Shown here piece after piece: positions 17,295 to 27,482 of a stretch of 64,000 nucleotides of DNA (its first letter is position 1; each line of letters opens with the position of its first letter). The notes under the pieces are model-generated. The model saw nothing but the letters and a program-made list of their open reading frames with translations. It did no database searches and was not told where the DNA came from. The translations under genes were made by a program, and so were the position numbers. Source of the DNA: Streptococcus sp. Marseille-Q6470 (GTDB lineage: Bacteria; Bacillota; Bacilli; Lactobacillales; Streptococcaceae). The stretch lies in contig NZ_OX336385.1 of the NCBI RefSeq assembly GCF_946902905.1, positions 1,112,501 through 1,176,500 on the forward strand, written 5' to 3'.

Positions 17295-17933
17295 TTATTT
17301 CAAATTTGTCAATACCTTTTCGATATCTTTAAAGACATCATTGATATCTTGGTTACCTTCGATATCATGTACTAGACCTTTAGCACGATAGTGAGCAATA
17401 ATTGGTTCACCTTGAGCAATATTGACATCCAAACGACGTTTAACTGTCTCTGGTTTATCATCTTCACGTTGGTAGTAATCTTCCTCTTTGTAATCAACTG
17501 GTGGGTTGAATACCTTATGGAAAGTTTCTCCAGTTTCACGGTGAATGATACGACCACTCAAACGTTCAAGTAGGCAAGATGGATCTACTTCGATGTTGAT
17601 AACACCTTCAAGTTTAATTCCAAGTTCAGCCAATGTTTTATCTAAGGCATGAGCTTGTTCAATCGTGCGTGGGTAACCATCCAACAAGAAGCCAGTTTCC
17701 TTAATATCATCTTGTGAAAGACGCTCTTTAACAATTCCATTTGTAACTTCATCTGGAACTAATTCACCTTTGTCGATATAAGACTTAGCCAACACACCCA
17801 TTTCAGTTTGGTTAGCCATTGCTGCACGGAACATGTCACCTGTTGAGATGTGTGCAACATGAAATTGTTCAACAATTTTTGCTGCTTGTGTTCCTTTACC
17901 TGCACCAGGTAAACCCATAATCAAAAGATTCAT
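17295..17933 (-). CDS. adk: Adenylate kinase
   Basis: Adk converts AMP and ATP into two ADP. The 212-residue protein has the P-loop [10 protein letters not shown] (residues 7-16), the AMP-binding [11 protein letters not shown] and the LID start [13 protein letters not shown]. The LID lacks the four-cysteine zinc site found in many Firmicutes, as is usual in streptococci. It follows secY by about 155 bases, the conserved order, and AAGGAGT precedes the ATG. The end is followed by infA on the same strand after about 117 bases. Confidence 0.98.
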   Translation of the reverse strand: MNLLIMGLPGAGKGTQAAKIVEQFHVAHISTGDMFRAAMANQTEMGVLAKSYIDKGELVPDEVTNGIVKERLSQDDIKETGFLLDGYPRTIEQAHALDKTLAELGIKLEGVINIEVDPSCLLERLSGRIIHRETGETFHKVFNPPVDYKEEDYYQREDDKPETVKRRLDVNIAQGEPIIAHYRAKGLVHDIEGNQDINDVFKDIEKVLTNLK

Positions 17934-18088
17934 GATTCAAACTCCTTTTTTATTTTTAAATAGAAGCAAAAATTCATTTCAACTCCTATTTAAAAACAAA
18001 ATAGAAGAGAGGAGATAAAAATCTGACAATGTCTTTGATTTTTACACTCCACTCTCTGAGCAATAGTGAATTTTATTTTCTATTACAA

Positions 18089-19399
18089 TTATTCTGTTGT
18101 ATCTAAGAAACCAACATACTTACGTTTCAATAGATAACCTTCCAATTGTTTAATCCCTTCAATACCTGTAGAGATAATGATTAGCAAACTTGTTCCCCCA
18201 AAAGCAACAACTTCTGAAAGACCAAATAAATCTTTAGCTACAATAGGTAGGATGGAAATGACACCTAGGAAGAGAGATCCGACTGTTGCGAGACGACGAA
18301 GAAGTTTTGACATGTATTCCTCTGTCCCTTTACCAGGACGGACACCATGGATATAAGCTCCACTCTTTTGTAAATTTTCTGCTGCTTTCTCTGGATTAAT
18401 CTGTACAAATGTATAGAAGAATGTAAAGAGAATGATCAACAGAGCATACAAAGCAACACCTGTCGGAGTTGAAGTAGAAACCAACTCTTGAGCTGTTTTA
18501 ACCCACTCCCAATTAAGACCAGACGCACTCACAAATTGTAAGATTGCAGCTGGTGCTGCTGTAATGGAACTAGCAAAGATAACAGGAATAACCCCAGCAG
18601 GGTTAATTTTCAAAGGAAGATAGGAACTTGATGGCGCTCCTTGAGCTACCTTTGTATACTGAATTGGAATCTTATATTTAGCTTGTTCAACGTAAGTTGT
18701 AAAGTAAACAATCAACAAAACAGCGATGATTAAAATAGCGACAAAAATGAGAGACGATGTCAATCGACTACTTGGTACATTGACAAAGTAATCTACATAA
18801 ATGCCCTTAATCATGTCAGGAATTGAAGCAACAATCCCTGCAAAGATAATCATTGAAACACCATTACCATATCCCTTATCTGTGATTTGCTCTCCCAACC
18901 AGGTTACAATCATGCTTCCTGCTGTTAAGATTCCTCCAATCACAAGAAAGACCTGTGGTGTAAGTGGAACAGTCAAAAGTTTAGCTCCAGACAGAGCATT
19001 AAAACCAGCAGTAATCCCAACTGATTGAACAAATGCAAGCACTAGTGCAATGTATCGAGTCGCTTGGTTTAACTTTCTACGACCAACTTCCCCTTGTTTG
19101 CCCCACTCCACAAACTTCGGTAACAAATCCATTTGCAAGAGTTGGACGACGATTGAGGCTGTAATGTAGGGGCTGACTCCAAGAGCAAAAACTGAAAAGT
19201 TTTTCATGGCATTCCCTGACACCAAGCTCAACATATTCAAGAAGGATAGACCACTCAAAGCGTTCAAGCTATTTGCATTTACCCACGGTACAGTGATACT
19301 AGTACCAATACGAAAAACAAACACGATAAAAATTGTGAATAAAATCTTTGATCGAACCTGTTTAACTTTGAGTGCTTCTCTCAATAATTTAAAAAACAT
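18089..19399 (-). CDS. secY: Protein translocase subunit SecY
   Basis: SecY is the channel of the general secretion pathway. The 436-residue protein has ten membrane segments. Family blocks include RIGTSITVPWVNAN near the first segment, GYGNGVSMIIFAGIVASIP, and the cytoplasmic loop YTKVAQGAPSSSYLPLKINPAGVIPVIFASS. The C-terminal tail KRKYVGFLDTTE is complete. It lies 12 bases after rplO. The more divergent accessory SecY2 is excluded by location and sequence. Confidence 0.98.
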   Translation of the reverse strand: MFFKLLREALKVKQVRSKILFTIFIVFVFRIGTSITVPWVNANSLNALSGLSFLNMLSLVSGNAMKNFSVFALGVSPYITASIVVQLLQMDLLPKFVEWGKQGEVGRRKLNQATRYIALVLAFVQSVGITAGFNALSGAKLLTVPLTPQVFLVIGGILTAGSMIVTWLGEQITDKGYGNGVSMIIFAGIVASIPDMIKGIYVDYFVNVPSSRLTSSLIFVAILIIAVLLIVYFTTYVEQAKYKIPIQYTKVAQGAPSSSYLPLKINPAGVIPVIFASSITAAPAAILQFVSASGLNWEWVKTAQELVSTSTPTGVALYALLIILFTFFYTFVQINPEKAAENLQKSGAYIHGVRPGKGTEEYMSKLLRRLATVGSLFLGVISILPIVAKDLFGLSEVVAFGGTSLLIIISTGIEGIKQLEGYLLKRKYVGFLDTTE

Positions 19400-19411
19400 A
19401 GGTCACCTCAC

Positions 19412-19852
19412 TTAGATGACTTCAACTGAACCACCTTTAGCAGTGATAGCTTCTTCAGCTGATTTAGAGAATTTAGCAGCTTTAACAGTCAACTTCTTAG
19501 TCAACTCACCGTTACCAAGAATCTTGATACCTGATTTTTCAGCTTTAACAATTCCTGATTCTACAAGTACCACTGGAGTTACTTCAGCACCATCATCAAA
19601 GGCGTTCAATTGGTCAAGGTTAACAATCGCATACTCTTTAGCGTTGATGTTAGTAAATCCACGTTTTGGAAGACGACGGAACAATGGAGTTTGTCCACCT
19701 TCAAAACCAAGGCGTACTCCACCACCGCTACGAGCTTTTTGACCTTTTTGACCACGACCAGATGTTTTACCGTTACCTGATGAAGTACCACGACCAACAC
19801 GGTTACGAGTTTTACGAGAACCTTCTGCAGGTTTCAATTCATGAAGTTTCAT
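19412..19852 (-). CDS. rplO: 50S ribosomal protein L15
   Basis: L15 is a large-subunit assembly protein. The 146-residue sequence starts [20 protein letters not shown] and has the glycine-rich [21 protein letters not shown] loop (about residues 31-51, one residue over in full and so given by position: 31-50). The ATG at 19852 is used; AGGAGAAAATATA lies upstream. The longer frame to 19939 is not family sequence. Confidence 0.97.
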   Translation of the reverse strand: MKLHELKPAEGSRKTRNRVGRGTSSGNGKTSGRGQKGQKARSGGGVRLGFEGGQTPLFRRLPKRGFTNINAKEYAIVNLDQLNAFDDGAEVTPVVLVESGIVKAEKSGIKILGNGELTKKLTVKAAKFSKSAEEAITAKGGSVEVI

Positions 19853-20015
19853 TATATATTTTCTCCTCTTTTGTAAAATGCTAGCGCCGATAAGAGAGAA
19901 AAGGTTGTCTCTCCTATCAACTCGCCTATACTGAGTCATCTAAGATGACTATATCTAGTTTTAGGGGATGAGAACTTCTCATACCCCTGAAAACTTTGTT
20001 TCTATTTTGAATAGA

Positions 20016-20198
20016 TTATTTTACTTCTTCAACTGTTACCAAGTGAGATACTGCAGTGATCATACCACGGATAGCAGCGTTATCTTCTTTAATAACAGAG
20101 CTGTTCAATTTGCCAAGTCCAAGTGCTACAACAGTTTTACGTTGTGATGGAATGCGTCCGATTGGAGACTTAGTCAAAGTAATTTTAATTTGAGCCAT
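20016..20198 (-). CDS. rpmD: 50S ribosomal protein L30
   Basis: A 60-residue large-subunit protein of the bacterial short type. It starts [19 protein letters not shown] and ends HLVTVEEVK. The ATG at 20198, with AAAGGGGATAAA upstream, gives the family length; the longer frame to 20252 is rejected. It lies 13 bases after rpsE. Confidence 0.97.
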   Translation of the reverse strand: MAQIKITLTKSPIGRIPSQRKTVVALGLGKLNSSVIKEDNAAIRGMITAVSHLVTVEEVK

Positions 20199-20211
20199 TT
20201 TATCCCCTTTC

Positions 20212-20706
20212 TTATGCCAAATCAGAAACTGAAATACCACGAAGGGCAGCAACTTCTTCAGCGCGTTTCAATTGTTTCAAACCTTCAACAGTTGCACGAA
20301 CAATGTTGATTGGAGTGTTAGAGCCAAGTGATTTAGATGTAATATCTGCCACACCTGCCAATTCCACAACGGCACGAACTGCACCACCTGCGGCAACTCC
20401 AGAACCTTCTACAGCTGGTTTCAACAATACTTTAGCTCCACCGAATTCTGAAAGAACTTCATGTGGGATTGTTGTTCCAACCATAGGAACTTCGATCAAG
20501 TTTTTCTTAGCATCTTCTACTGCTTTGCGGATTGCTTCTGGAACTTCTTGAGCTTTACCAGTACCAAATCCTACACGACCATTGCGGTCACCAACAACTA
20601 CAAGAGCTGCGAAACGAAGACGACGTCCACCTTTTACAACTTTTGTAACACGGTTAACAGCAACTACGCGTTCTTCAAGTTCTACTGCATTGTCTTTAAA
20701 TGCCAT
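20212..20706 (-). CDS. rpsE: 30S ribosomal protein S5
   Basis: S5 helps keep decoding accurate and contacts S4 and S8. The 164-residue protein has the double-stranded RNA-binding start ([20 protein letters not shown]) and the loop [20 protein letters not shown]. It follows rplR by 17 bases, with TAGGAGGACACTAGAA before the ATG. No spectinomycin-resistance change can be judged without alignment. Confidence 0.98.
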   Translation of the reverse strand: MAFKDNAVELEERVVAVNRVTKVVKGGRRLRFAALVVVGDRNGRVGFGTGKAQEVPEAIRKAVEDAKKNLIEVPMVGTTIPHEVLSEFGGAKVLLKPAVEGSGVAAGGAVRAVVELAGVADITSKSLGSNTPINIVRATVEGLKQLKRAEEVAALRGISVSDLA

Positions 20707-20723
20707 TTTCTAGTGTCCTCCTA

Positions 20724-21080
20724 TTAGAATTTCAATCCGTTTTCACGAGCTGCATCAGCCAAAGCTTTCACACGTCCGTGATATAGATATCCACCGCGGT
20801 CGAACACCACTTCTGAAATACCTTTAGCACTTGCACGTTCTGCAACGAGTTTACCGACAGCAACGGCTTGTTCAGTTTTAGTTCCTTTTGAAACTTCTTT
20901 GTCAAGAGTTGAAGCACTTGCGAGCGTTACACCCGCTACGTCATCAATCACTTGAGCGTAGATGCCTGTATTAGAACGGAATACGTTCAAACGTGGGCGA
21001 TCAGCAGTTCCAGAGAGTTTTCCGCGGACGCGACGGTGGCGTTTTTGGCGGAGTTTGTTTTTATCTGGTTTAGAAATCAC
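20724..21080 (-). CDS. rplR: 50S ribosomal protein L18
   Basis: L18 brings 5S rRNA into the large subunit. The 118-residue protein begins with a GTG codon at 21080 (read as Met, then [20 protein letters not shown]), with GAGGTGAAAACT upstream. The open frame continues to 21149 but the added residues are not family sequence. The end [16 protein letters not shown] is typical. A GTG start here is also what I recall for pneumococcal rplR. Confidence 0.96.
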   Translation of the reverse strand: MISKPDKNKLRQKRHRRVRGKLSGTADRPRLNVFRSNTGIYAQVIDDVAGVTLASASTLDKEVSKGTKTEQAVAVGKLVAERASAKGISEVVFDRGGYLYHGRVKALADAARENGLKF

Positions 21081-21163
21081 AGTTTTCACCTCTTTAATTT
21101 TAAATCGTGTGCTATGCACAAAGTTGGAAATGAAGTTGGTGGTTGACATTCAACCACTTAACA

Positions 21164-21700
21164 TTATTTACCAGTTTTACCTTCTTTAAGACGAACATAT
21201 TCGCCAACGTAACGGATACCTTTACCTTTGTATGGTTCTGGTGAACGAAGGCTACGTACGTAAGCAGCTGTTTGACCAACTTTTTCTTTTGAAATTCCGC
21301 TGATAACGATAGTCGTTGGGTTTGGAAGTTCAAAAGTAATTCCTGCTGGAGCTTCAACTTCATCTGGATGTGATTTACCAACAGCCAAAACGAGTTTGTT
21401 TCCTTGAAGTTGAGCACGGTAACCAACCCCACGCATTTCAAGTTCTTTCTTGAATCCTTCTGAAACACCAATAACCATGTTGTTCAAAAGTGCACGAGTA
21501 GTTCCGTGGATAGTTTTCATTTCTTTTGAATCGTTTGGACGGTGAAGAGTTACTTCAGTACCTTCCACACGGATTTCAATATCTTTTGAGAACTCACGAG
21601 TAAGTTCTCCTTTAGGTCCTTTTACAGTTACAACGTTGTCATTGTTAGTGAGTTCAACACCAGCAGGCAACATGATAACTTTATTACCAATACGTGACAT
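21164..21700 (-). CDS. rplF: 50S ribosomal protein L6
   Basis: L6 sits near the factor-binding site. The 178-residue protein starts [17 protein letters not shown], contains the internal duplicated fold and ends [27 protein letters not shown], whose PYKGKGIRY block is the family signature. AGGAGAATAAAAC precedes the ATG. A 190-base spacer with hairpins separates it from rpsH. Confidence 0.98.
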   Translation of the reverse strand: MSRIGNKVIMLPAGVELTNNDNVVTVKGPKGELTREFSKDIEIRVEGTEVTLHRPNDSKEMKTIHGTTRALLNNMVIGVSEGFKKELEMRGVGYRAQLQGNKLVLAVGKSHPDEVEAPAGITFELPNPTTIVISGISKEKVGQTAAYVRSLRSPEPYKGKGIRYVGEYVRLKEGKTGK

Positions 21701-21890
21701 GTTTTATTCTCCTGTTAAATTGTCAGGCCATAAAGGCCAGTTTTCACGGGGTTAAGATACTTATTTAGTTCAAGAGCTGAACTGAACACGCTCTAAGAAC
21801 TGTGCAAAATAGATAAGTTGGCTTGTTTGTCAACAAACTGCTCCAACTTCCTAATTTTGCTTTGTTCTTTACGAGCTTTGTATCTTGATT

Positions 21891-22289
21891 TTACCAAACG
21901 TAAGCGATAACTTCCCCACCAACATTCTTTTGGCGAGCTTCTTTATCAGTAAGCAAACCTTCAGAAGTTGAAAGGATAGCAATTCCAAGTCCGTTAAGAA
22001 CTTTTGGAAGATCTTCACGTTTTTTGTAGACACGAAGTCCTGGTTTAGAAACGCGTTTCAAGTTAGTGATAACTCGTTCACCGTTTGCTCCGTATTTTAG
22101 GAATAGACGGATGATGCCTTGTTTGTCATCTTCGATGATTTCTACGTTCTTAACAAAACCTTCGCGTTTAAGGATTTCAGCAATCCCTTTTTTGATGTTT
22201 GATGCAGGTACTTCAAGTACTTCGTGTTTTGCTTGGTTAGCGTTACGAATACGAGTTAGGAAGTCTGCGATTGGGTCAGTCATAACCAT
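21891..22289 (-). CDS. rpsH: 30S ribosomal protein S8
   Basis: S8 is a primary 16S rRNA binder and, in E. coli, the repressor of the spc operon. The 132-residue protein starts [19 protein letters not shown] and ends [20 protein letters not shown], with the STSEGL signature. GAGGAGAAAAATAAA lies before the start. The 180-base spacer upstream (to rpsN) holds several hairpins and may carry a processing or control site. Confidence 0.98.
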   Translation of the reverse strand: MVMTDPIADFLTRIRNANQAKHEVLEVPASNIKKGIAEILKREGFVKNVEIIEDDKQGIIRLFLKYGANGERVITNLKRVSKPGLRVYKKREDLPKVLNGLGIAILSTSEGLLTDKEARQKNVGGEVIAYVW

Positions 22290-22469
22290 TTTATTTTTCT
22301 CCTCTTACTAGTAGTTTGCAAGTTGCACTTGCTAGTTAATGATTGAGCTGAGCTCAGAATATGTTTCTAGGTTTCAATTCCTAAGTGAGTCTAGGCATCT
22401 GCTTGTAGGCATAACTTGAGTTAGGCAAAAGCAGATAACGACGAATCACGACGGGATTGAAAGCTAGAA

Positions 22470-22655
22470 TTACCAAGATGCTTTTGTTACACCAGGAATT
22501 TGACCTTTATATGCCAATTCACGGAAGCAAACACGGCAAAGTTTAAACTTGCGGTAAACTGAGTGTGGACGTCCACAACGTTCACAGCGAGTGTATGCTT
22601 GAGTAGAGAACTTCGCTGGGCGTTTGTTCTTAGCAATCATAGATTTTTTAGCCAT
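22470..22655 (-). CDS. rpsZ: 30S ribosomal protein S14, type Z (zinc)
   Basis: This 61-residue S14 is the short zinc-containing type, shown by [20 protein letters not shown], which gives two C-X2-C pairs. It starts [33 protein letters not shown] precedes the ATG, 17 bases after rplE. Many Firmicutes also have a longer zinc-free paralogue elsewhere; none is in this window. Confidence 0.97.
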   Translation of the reverse strand: MAKKSMIAKNKRPAKFSTQAYTRCERCGRPHSVYRKFKLCRVCFRELAYKGQIPGVTKASW

Positions 22656-22672
22656 TAGTTATACCTCCTATA

Positions 22673-23215
22673 TTATTTTGCAAAAGGCATTCCAAGGCCT
22701 GTAAGCAATGCACGTGACTCTTCGTCAGTGTTAGCAGTAGTTACGATAACGATGTCAAGACCACGAGTTTTGTCAACGTCATCAAAGTTGATTTCTGGGA
22801 AGATCAATTGCTCTTTCACACCAAGTGTGTAGTTTCCGCGTCCATCAAATGATTTTGTTGGAACACCGTGGAAGTCACGTACACGTGGAAGTGATACTGA
22901 AACCAATTTATCCAAGAATTCATACATACGTTCACCACGAAGGGTAACTTTTGCACCGATCGCAACACCTTCACGAAGACGGAAGCCGGCGATAGATTTT
23001 TTAGCTTTAGTGATAAGTGGTTTTTGACCTGAGATAAGTGCCAATTCTTCAGCAGCTTTTTCAAGACTTTTAGCGTTTGATACTGCTTCACCGACACCCA
23101 TGTTCAAAACGATCTTATCCACTTTAGGAACAGCCATCACTGATGAGTAGTTGAATTGTTCTGTCAAAGCAGGAACTACTTCATTAAGATATTTTTCTTT
23201 TAAACGATTTGCCAT
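22673..23215 (-). CDS. rplE: 50S ribosomal protein L5
   Basis: L5 binds 5S rRNA and the P-site tRNA elbow. The 180-residue protein starts [20 protein letters not shown] and has the family block [20 protein letters not shown] and the end [30 protein letters not shown] is upstream of the ATG. It is 23 bases after rplX. Confidence 0.98.
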   Translation of the reverse strand: MANRLKEKYLNEVVPALTEQFNYSSVMAVPKVDKIVLNMGVGEAVSNAKSLEKAAEELALISGQKPLITKAKKSIAGFRLREGVAIGAKVTLRGERMYEFLDKLVSVSLPRVRDFHGVPTKSFDGRGNYTLGVKEQLIFPEINFDDVDKTRGLDIVIVTTANTDEESRALLTGLGMPFAK

Positions 23216-23238
23216 TATACTTCTCCTTTCCTTCGTGA

Positions 23239-23544
23239 TTAATCAAGCACTTCGCCTGATTTTTTGTTGTAGCGAACTTTTTTACCGTCTACAAATTTGT
23301 AACCAACACGACCAGCTACACCATTTTTGTCCAAAACTTGAACGTTTGATACGTGGATAGCTGCTTCTTTCTCGATTATACCACCTTGAGGAAGCTCGTT
23401 AGTTGGACGTTGGTGTTTCTTAACGATGTTAACACCTTCAACGATAACTTTGTTTACTTTTGGAAGGGCAGTAAGGACAACAGCTTCTGTTCCCTTATCT
23501 TTACCAGCGATTACGCGAACTTTGTCGCCTTTTTTTACAAACAT
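23239..23544 (-). CDS. rplX: 50S ribosomal protein L24
   Basis: L24 starts large-subunit assembly. The 101-residue protein contains the KOW motif at its start ([20 protein letters not shown]) and ends [28 protein letters not shown] precedes the ATG. A 70-base spacer with two hairpins separates it from rplN. Confidence 0.98.
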
Positions 23545-23566
23545 TTTTTTCTCCTTTTATTCTTAC

Positions 23567-23595
23567 GCCCAATGGGCACCCTGGCTAGGCCAGGG
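23567..23595. other. Two adjacent hairpins between rplN and rplX
   Basis: GCCC AAT GGGC (23567-23577) and CCCTGGC TAG GCCAGGG (23579-23595) are perfect stems side by side. There is no T-tail, so this is not a typical terminator. It could protect or process the long ribosomal mRNA, which is inferred. Confidence 0.5.
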
Positions 23596-23616
23596 GACTG
23601 TGTTTGTTTTTATTGA

Positions 23617-23985
23617 TTAAAGTACTTCTGGAGCAAGTGACACGATCTTCATGAAGCCACCTTCACGCAATTCACGTGCAACTGGGCCAAAGATACGTGT
23701 TCCGCGAGGAGTTTTGTCGTCACGGATGATAACTGCTGCGTTTTCGTCAAATTTGATGTATGAACCATCAGCACGACGAGCACCTGATTTAGTACGAACG
23801 ATAACTGCTTTAACAACGTCACCTTTTTTAACCGCACCACCAGGAGTAGCTTGTTTTACAGATGCCACAATAACATCACCGATGTTCGCAAATTTACGTT
23901 TAGAACCACCAAGAACTTTGATAGTCAAGATTTCGCGTGCACCGCTGTTGTCTGCGACTTTCAAACGAGTTTCTGTTTGAATCAT
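23617..23985 (-). CDS. rplN: 50S ribosomal protein L14
   Basis: L14 forms an intersubunit bridge. The 122-residue protein starts [20 protein letters not shown] and has [20 protein letters not shown] and the end [31 protein letters not shown] lies before the ATG, 25 bases after rpsQ. Confidence 0.98.
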   Translation of the reverse strand: MIQTETRLKVADNSGAREILTIKVLGGSKRKFANIGDVIVASVKQATPGGAVKKGDVVKAVIVRTKSGARRADGSYIKFDENAAVIIRDDKTPRGTRIFGPVARELREGGFMKIVSLAPEVL

Positions 23986-24010
23986 TTCAGTTTTCTCCTT
24001 TCAGGCTTGA

Positions 24011-24271
24011 TTAGATGATAACCGCTTCTTCAACGACTTCTACAAGACGGAAACGTTTTGTAGCTGAAAGCGGGCGAGTTTCCATGATACGTACGATATC
24101 GCCTTCTTTGGCAACATTGTTTTCATCATGTGCTTTGTATTTTTTAGAGTAGTTAATACGTTTACCATAGACTGGGTGGTTACGTTTTGTTTCAACTACA
24201 ACTGTGATTGTCTTGTCCATTTTGTCAGATACAACACGTCCAACAAGAACTTTACGATTATTGCGTTCCAT
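24011..24271 (-). CDS. rpsQ: 30S ribosomal protein S17
   Basis: S17 is an early 16S rRNA binder. The 86-residue OB-fold protein has [19 protein letters not shown] and the signature [35 protein letters not shown] lies before the ATG. It is 24 bases after rpmC. Confidence 0.98.
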
Positions 24272-24295
24272 TGAAATTTCTCCTTCCCTAGTCTA

Positions 24296-24502
24296 TTATT
24301 TCGCTTCAGATTGAACTGTTTTGATACGAGCGATTTGTTTTTTAACTTCTTTCAAGCGAGCTGTTTGTTCTAATTGACCAGTAGCAGCTTGGAAACGAAG
24401 TTCGAACAATTCTTTTTTCAATTCGTTTTCGCGCTTCGCGAGTTCTTCTTGAGAAAGACCACGAAGTTCTTTAACAAATTCTTTTACTTCATTAAGTTTC
24501 AT
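24296..24502 (-). CDS. rpmC: 50S ribosomal protein L29
   Basis: L29 lies at the tunnel exit near the trigger-factor site. The 68-residue helical protein starts [20 protein letters not shown] and has [31 protein letters not shown] lies before the ATG, 9 bases after rplP. Confidence 0.98.
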
Positions 24503-24511
24503 GCCTTCTCC

Positions 24512-24925
24512 TTATTCTGCTTCACGTTTTACGAATTTACATTTAACTGGCAATTTGTGGCTTGCAAGACGAAGCGCTTCGCGAGCAACTTCTTCAGATA
24601 CACCAGCAACTTCAAACATTACTTTACCACGTTTAACTGGTGCTACCCAACCTTCAGGTGCCCCTTTACCAGATCCCATACGAACCCCGATAGCTTTAGC
24701 TGTGTATGATTTGTGTGGGAAGATTTTAATCCAAACTTTACCACCACGTTTCATGTAACGAGTCATGGCGATACGAGCAGCTTCGATTTGGCGGTTAGTA
24801 ATCCAGTGGCTAGTTGTAGCTTGAAGACCGTATTCACCGAATGCTACTTCTTTTCCACCTTTAGCTTCACCGCGCATTTTACCACGGAATTCACGACGGT
24901 GTTTAACACGTTTAGGTACTAACAT
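24512..24925 (-). CDS. rplP: 50S ribosomal protein L16
   Basis: L16 organises the A-site tRNA region. The 137-residue protein starts [20 protein letters not shown] and has the basic [20 protein letters not shown] and [22 protein letters not shown] blocks. It starts 3 bases after the rpsC stop, and the AGGAGG binding site lies inside the rpsC end, so translation is coupled. Confidence 0.98.
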   Translation of the reverse strand: MLVPKRVKHRREFRGKMRGEAKGGKEVAFGEYGLQATTSHWITNRQIEAARIAMTRYMKRGGKVWIKIFPHKSYTAKAIGVRMGSGKGAPEGWVAPVKRGKVMFEVAGVSEEVAREALRLASHKLPVKCKFVKREAE

Positions 24926-24928
24926 TGG

Positions 24929-25582
24929 TTATTTACCTCCTTTAGTGTTTTTACGAGCTGGAAGAACTTCACCACGGTAGATCCATACTTTAACACCAAG
25001 TTTACCGTATGTAGTATCTGCTTCTTCCCAAGCGTAATCGATATCTGCGCGAAGTGTGTGAAGTGGAACTGTACCTTCAGAGTATCCTTCTGCACGGGCG
25101 ATATCTGCACCGTTCAAACGACCTGATACTTGAGTTTTAATTCCTTTAGCTCCAGCACGCATAGCACGTTGGATTGCTTGTTTTTGTGCACGACGGAAAG
25201 CAACACGTTGCTCCAATTGACGAGCAATTCCTTCACCAACAAGGTGAGCATCCAAATCAGGTTGTTTGATTTCGATGATGTTGATGTGTACTTGTTTTCC
25301 AGTCAATTTGTTAAGTTTTGCACGGAGTGCATCAACGTTAGCACCACCTTTACCGATAACCATACCTGGTTTAGCAGTGTGAAGTGAAACGTTAACTTTG
25401 TTTACTGCGCGTTCGATTTCAATAGTTGAAACTGCTGCGTCAGCAAGTTCTTTTTGAACGAATTTACGGATTGCAAGATCTTCATGAAGGTAATCCGCGT
25501 ATTCTTTTTCAGCATACCATTTGGCATCCCAATCACGGATGATGCCGACACGCATACCAATTGGATGTACTTTTTGACCCAC
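24929..25582 (-). CDS. rpsC: 30S ribosomal protein S3
   Basis: S3 forms part of the mRNA entry tunnel and helicase. The 217-residue protein has the KH domain with [20 protein letters not shown], then the C-terminal domain [23 protein letters not shown] [17 protein letters not shown], and ends [25 protein letters not shown] lies before the ATG, 12 bases after rplV. Confidence 0.98.
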
Positions 25583-25594
25583 GATTTTACCTCC

Positions 25595-25939
25595 TTATTT
25601 TTCTGCAACAGCTACAGTGATGTGAGCTGTACGTTTGTTGATTGGTGAAGCTGAACCTTTCGCACGTGGACGGAAACGTTTCATAGTTGGTCCTTCGTTT
25701 GCGAATGCTTCAGATACTACCAAGTTAGCTTTATCCAAACCAAAGTTGTTTTCAGCGTTAGCTACAGCTGAGTTCAAAACTTTCAAGATGATTTCAGCAG
25801 CTTTGTTTGGAGTGAATGTCAAAATTGCGATTGCATCGGCTACGCTTTTACCACGGATGTTGTCAAGAACAAGACGTGATTTACGAGGTGAAACACGTAC
25901 TGTGCGAGCCATTGCTTTAGCTGAAGTAATTTCTGCCAT
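25595..25939 (-). CDS. rplV: 50S ribosomal protein L22
   Basis: L22 lines the exit tunnel; its beta-hairpin affects macrolide binding. The 114-residue protein starts [20 protein letters not shown] and carries the hairpin [20 protein letters not shown] with no visible insertion. TAAGGAGAACATAA precedes the ATG, 11 bases after rpsS. Confidence 0.98.
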   Translation of the reverse strand: MAEITSAKAMARTVRVSPRKSRLVLDNIRGKSVADAIAILTFTPNKAAEIILKVLNSAVANAENNFGLDKANLVVSEAFANEGPTMKRFRPRAKGSASPINKRTAHITVAVAEK

Positions 25940-25950
25940 TTATGTTCTCC

Positions 25951-26232
25951 TTATTTTCTACGTGTCTTCTTGTCGTCTGCGGCGTGACCTTTGTAAGTAC
26001 GAGTTGGTGCAAATTCACCAAGCTTGTGACCTACCATGTCTTCTTGGATGTAAACAGGTACGTGTTTACGTCCATCATAAACTGCAATTGTGTAACCAAT
26101 GAAACTTGGGAAGATCGTTGAACGACGTGACCAAGTTTTGATAACTTTTTTCTTTTCGTCGTTAGCTTGAGCTTCAACTTTTTTCATCAAATGCTCATCG
26201 ACGAAAGGTCCTTTTTTAAGACTGCGTCCCAT
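25951..26232 (-). CDS. rpsS: 30S ribosomal protein S19
   Basis: S19 lies in the small-subunit head. The 93-residue protein starts [20 protein letters not shown] and has the signature [20 protein letters not shown] and [31 protein letters not shown] lies before the ATG. A 102-base spacer with hairpins separates it from rplB. Confidence 0.98.
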
Positions 26233-26257
26233 TTTTATATTTTCTCCTTTAAATATA

Positions 26258-26326
26258 GTACCACAGCGGCTTGCGCTCTCAACGAGCGCTACCGAGCTGG
26301 CGGATTATCTAGCGCTTAAGCGACTA
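26258..26326. other. Hairpins between rplB and rpsS
   Basis: The spacer holds GCGCTC / GAGCGC with a TCAAC loop (about 26272-26290) and an imperfect stem around TAGCGCTTAAGCGACTA (about 26310-26326). No T-tail follows, so this is an intercistronic structure rather than a terminator. Its role is unknown. Confidence 0.45.
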
Positions 26327-26334
26327 GTATTAAA

Positions 26335-27168
26335 TTATTTCTCGTTGCGACGACGAACGATAAGTTTGTCAGATTTCGCTTTCTTGTTACGAGTTTTAAG
26401 ACCAAGAGCTGGTTTGCCCCATGGAGTTGATGGTGCTTTACGACCAACTGGTGCTTTACCTTCACCACCACCGTGTGGGTGATCGTTAGGGTTCATTACA
26501 GAACCACGAACTGTTGGGCGGATACCTTTCCAACGGCTACGTCCTGCTTTACCAAGGTTTACAAGTCCATGTTGTTCGTTTCCGACAACACCAACTGTTG
26601 CACGACAAGTTCCAAGAATCATACGAACTTCACCTGATTGAAGACGAACAAGAACGTATTTACCTTCTTGACCCAAAACTTGAGCAGAAGCTCCAGCAGC
26701 ACGTACTAATTCTCCACCACGACCTGGTTTCAATTCGATGTTGTGGATCAAAGTACCAACTGGGATGTTAGCAAGCGGAAGTGCGTTTCCGACTTTGATA
26801 TCTGCTTCAGGACCTGAAACGATACGTTGACCAACTTCAAGACCTTTTGGAGCGATGATGTAAGCTTTCACACCGTCAGTGTAGTGTACAAGAGCGATGT
26901 TTGCAGAACGGTTTGGATCGTACTCGATAGTTTTAACAACTGCTTCAACGTTGTCTTTGTTACGTTTGAAGTCAACCAAACGGTAGAAACGTTTGTGTCC
27001 ACCACCTTGGTGACGAACAGTGATACGACCGTTGTTGTTACGACCAGCCTTGTTCTTCAAAGCAACAAGCAAAGTTTTTTCTGGTGTGCTTGTTGTGATT
27101 TCAGCGAAATCCAAAGAAGTCATATTACGGCGACCGTTTGTTGTTGGTTTATAAACACGAATTCCCAC
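26335..27168 (-). CDS. rplB: 50S ribosomal protein L2
   Basis: L2 is needed for peptidyl-transferase activity and subunit joining. The 277-residue protein starts [20 protein letters not shown] and has the C-terminal signature [20 protein letters not shown] with the key histidines. AAGGAGGAAATATC lies before the ATG, 17 bases after rplW. Confidence 0.98.
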   Translation of the reverse strand: MGIRVYKPTTNGRRNMTSLDFAEITTSTPEKTLLVALKNKAGRNNNGRITVRHQGGGHKRFYRLVDFKRNKDNVEAVVKTIEYDPNRSANIALVHYTDGVKAYIIAPKGLEVGQRIVSGPEADIKVGNALPLANIPVGTLIHNIELKPGRGGELVRAAGASAQVLGQEGKYVLVRLQSGEVRMILGTCRATVGVVGNEQHGLVNLGKAGRSRWKGIRPTVRGSVMNPNDHPHGGGEGKAPVGRKAPSTPWGKPALGLKTRNKKAKSDKLIVRRRNEK

Positions 27169-27185
27169 GATATTTCCTCCTTAGA

Positions 27186-27482
27186 TTATTCAGCTTCAGC
27201 AGCAAACAACTCGATTGCTTTTGAATCAGCTGTAAGAGTGATGATAGCTTTTTTAGTTTTGTTAGTAAAACCAGTGTAACGTCCAACACGTTTAGCTTTA
27301 GGTTTTACGTTGATTGTGTTAACATTTGCAACTTTAACACCTTCAAAAGCAGCTTCAACAGCTTGCTTGATCAAAAGTTTGTGTGCACGAGTGTCAACTT
27401 CAAATACATATTTTCCTGCTTCAAGTTGAGCCATTGAGCTTTCAGTGATAACAGGTTTTTTGATAACATCATACAAATTCAT
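27186..27482 (-). CDS. rplW: 50S ribosomal protein L23
   Basis: L23 at the tunnel exit is the docking site for trigger factor and SRP. The 98-residue protein starts [20 protein letters not shown] and has [20 protein letters not shown]. Its ATG shares one base with the rplD stop codon (TAATG), so the two are translationally coupled. GGAGG lies within the rplD end. Confidence 0.98.
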
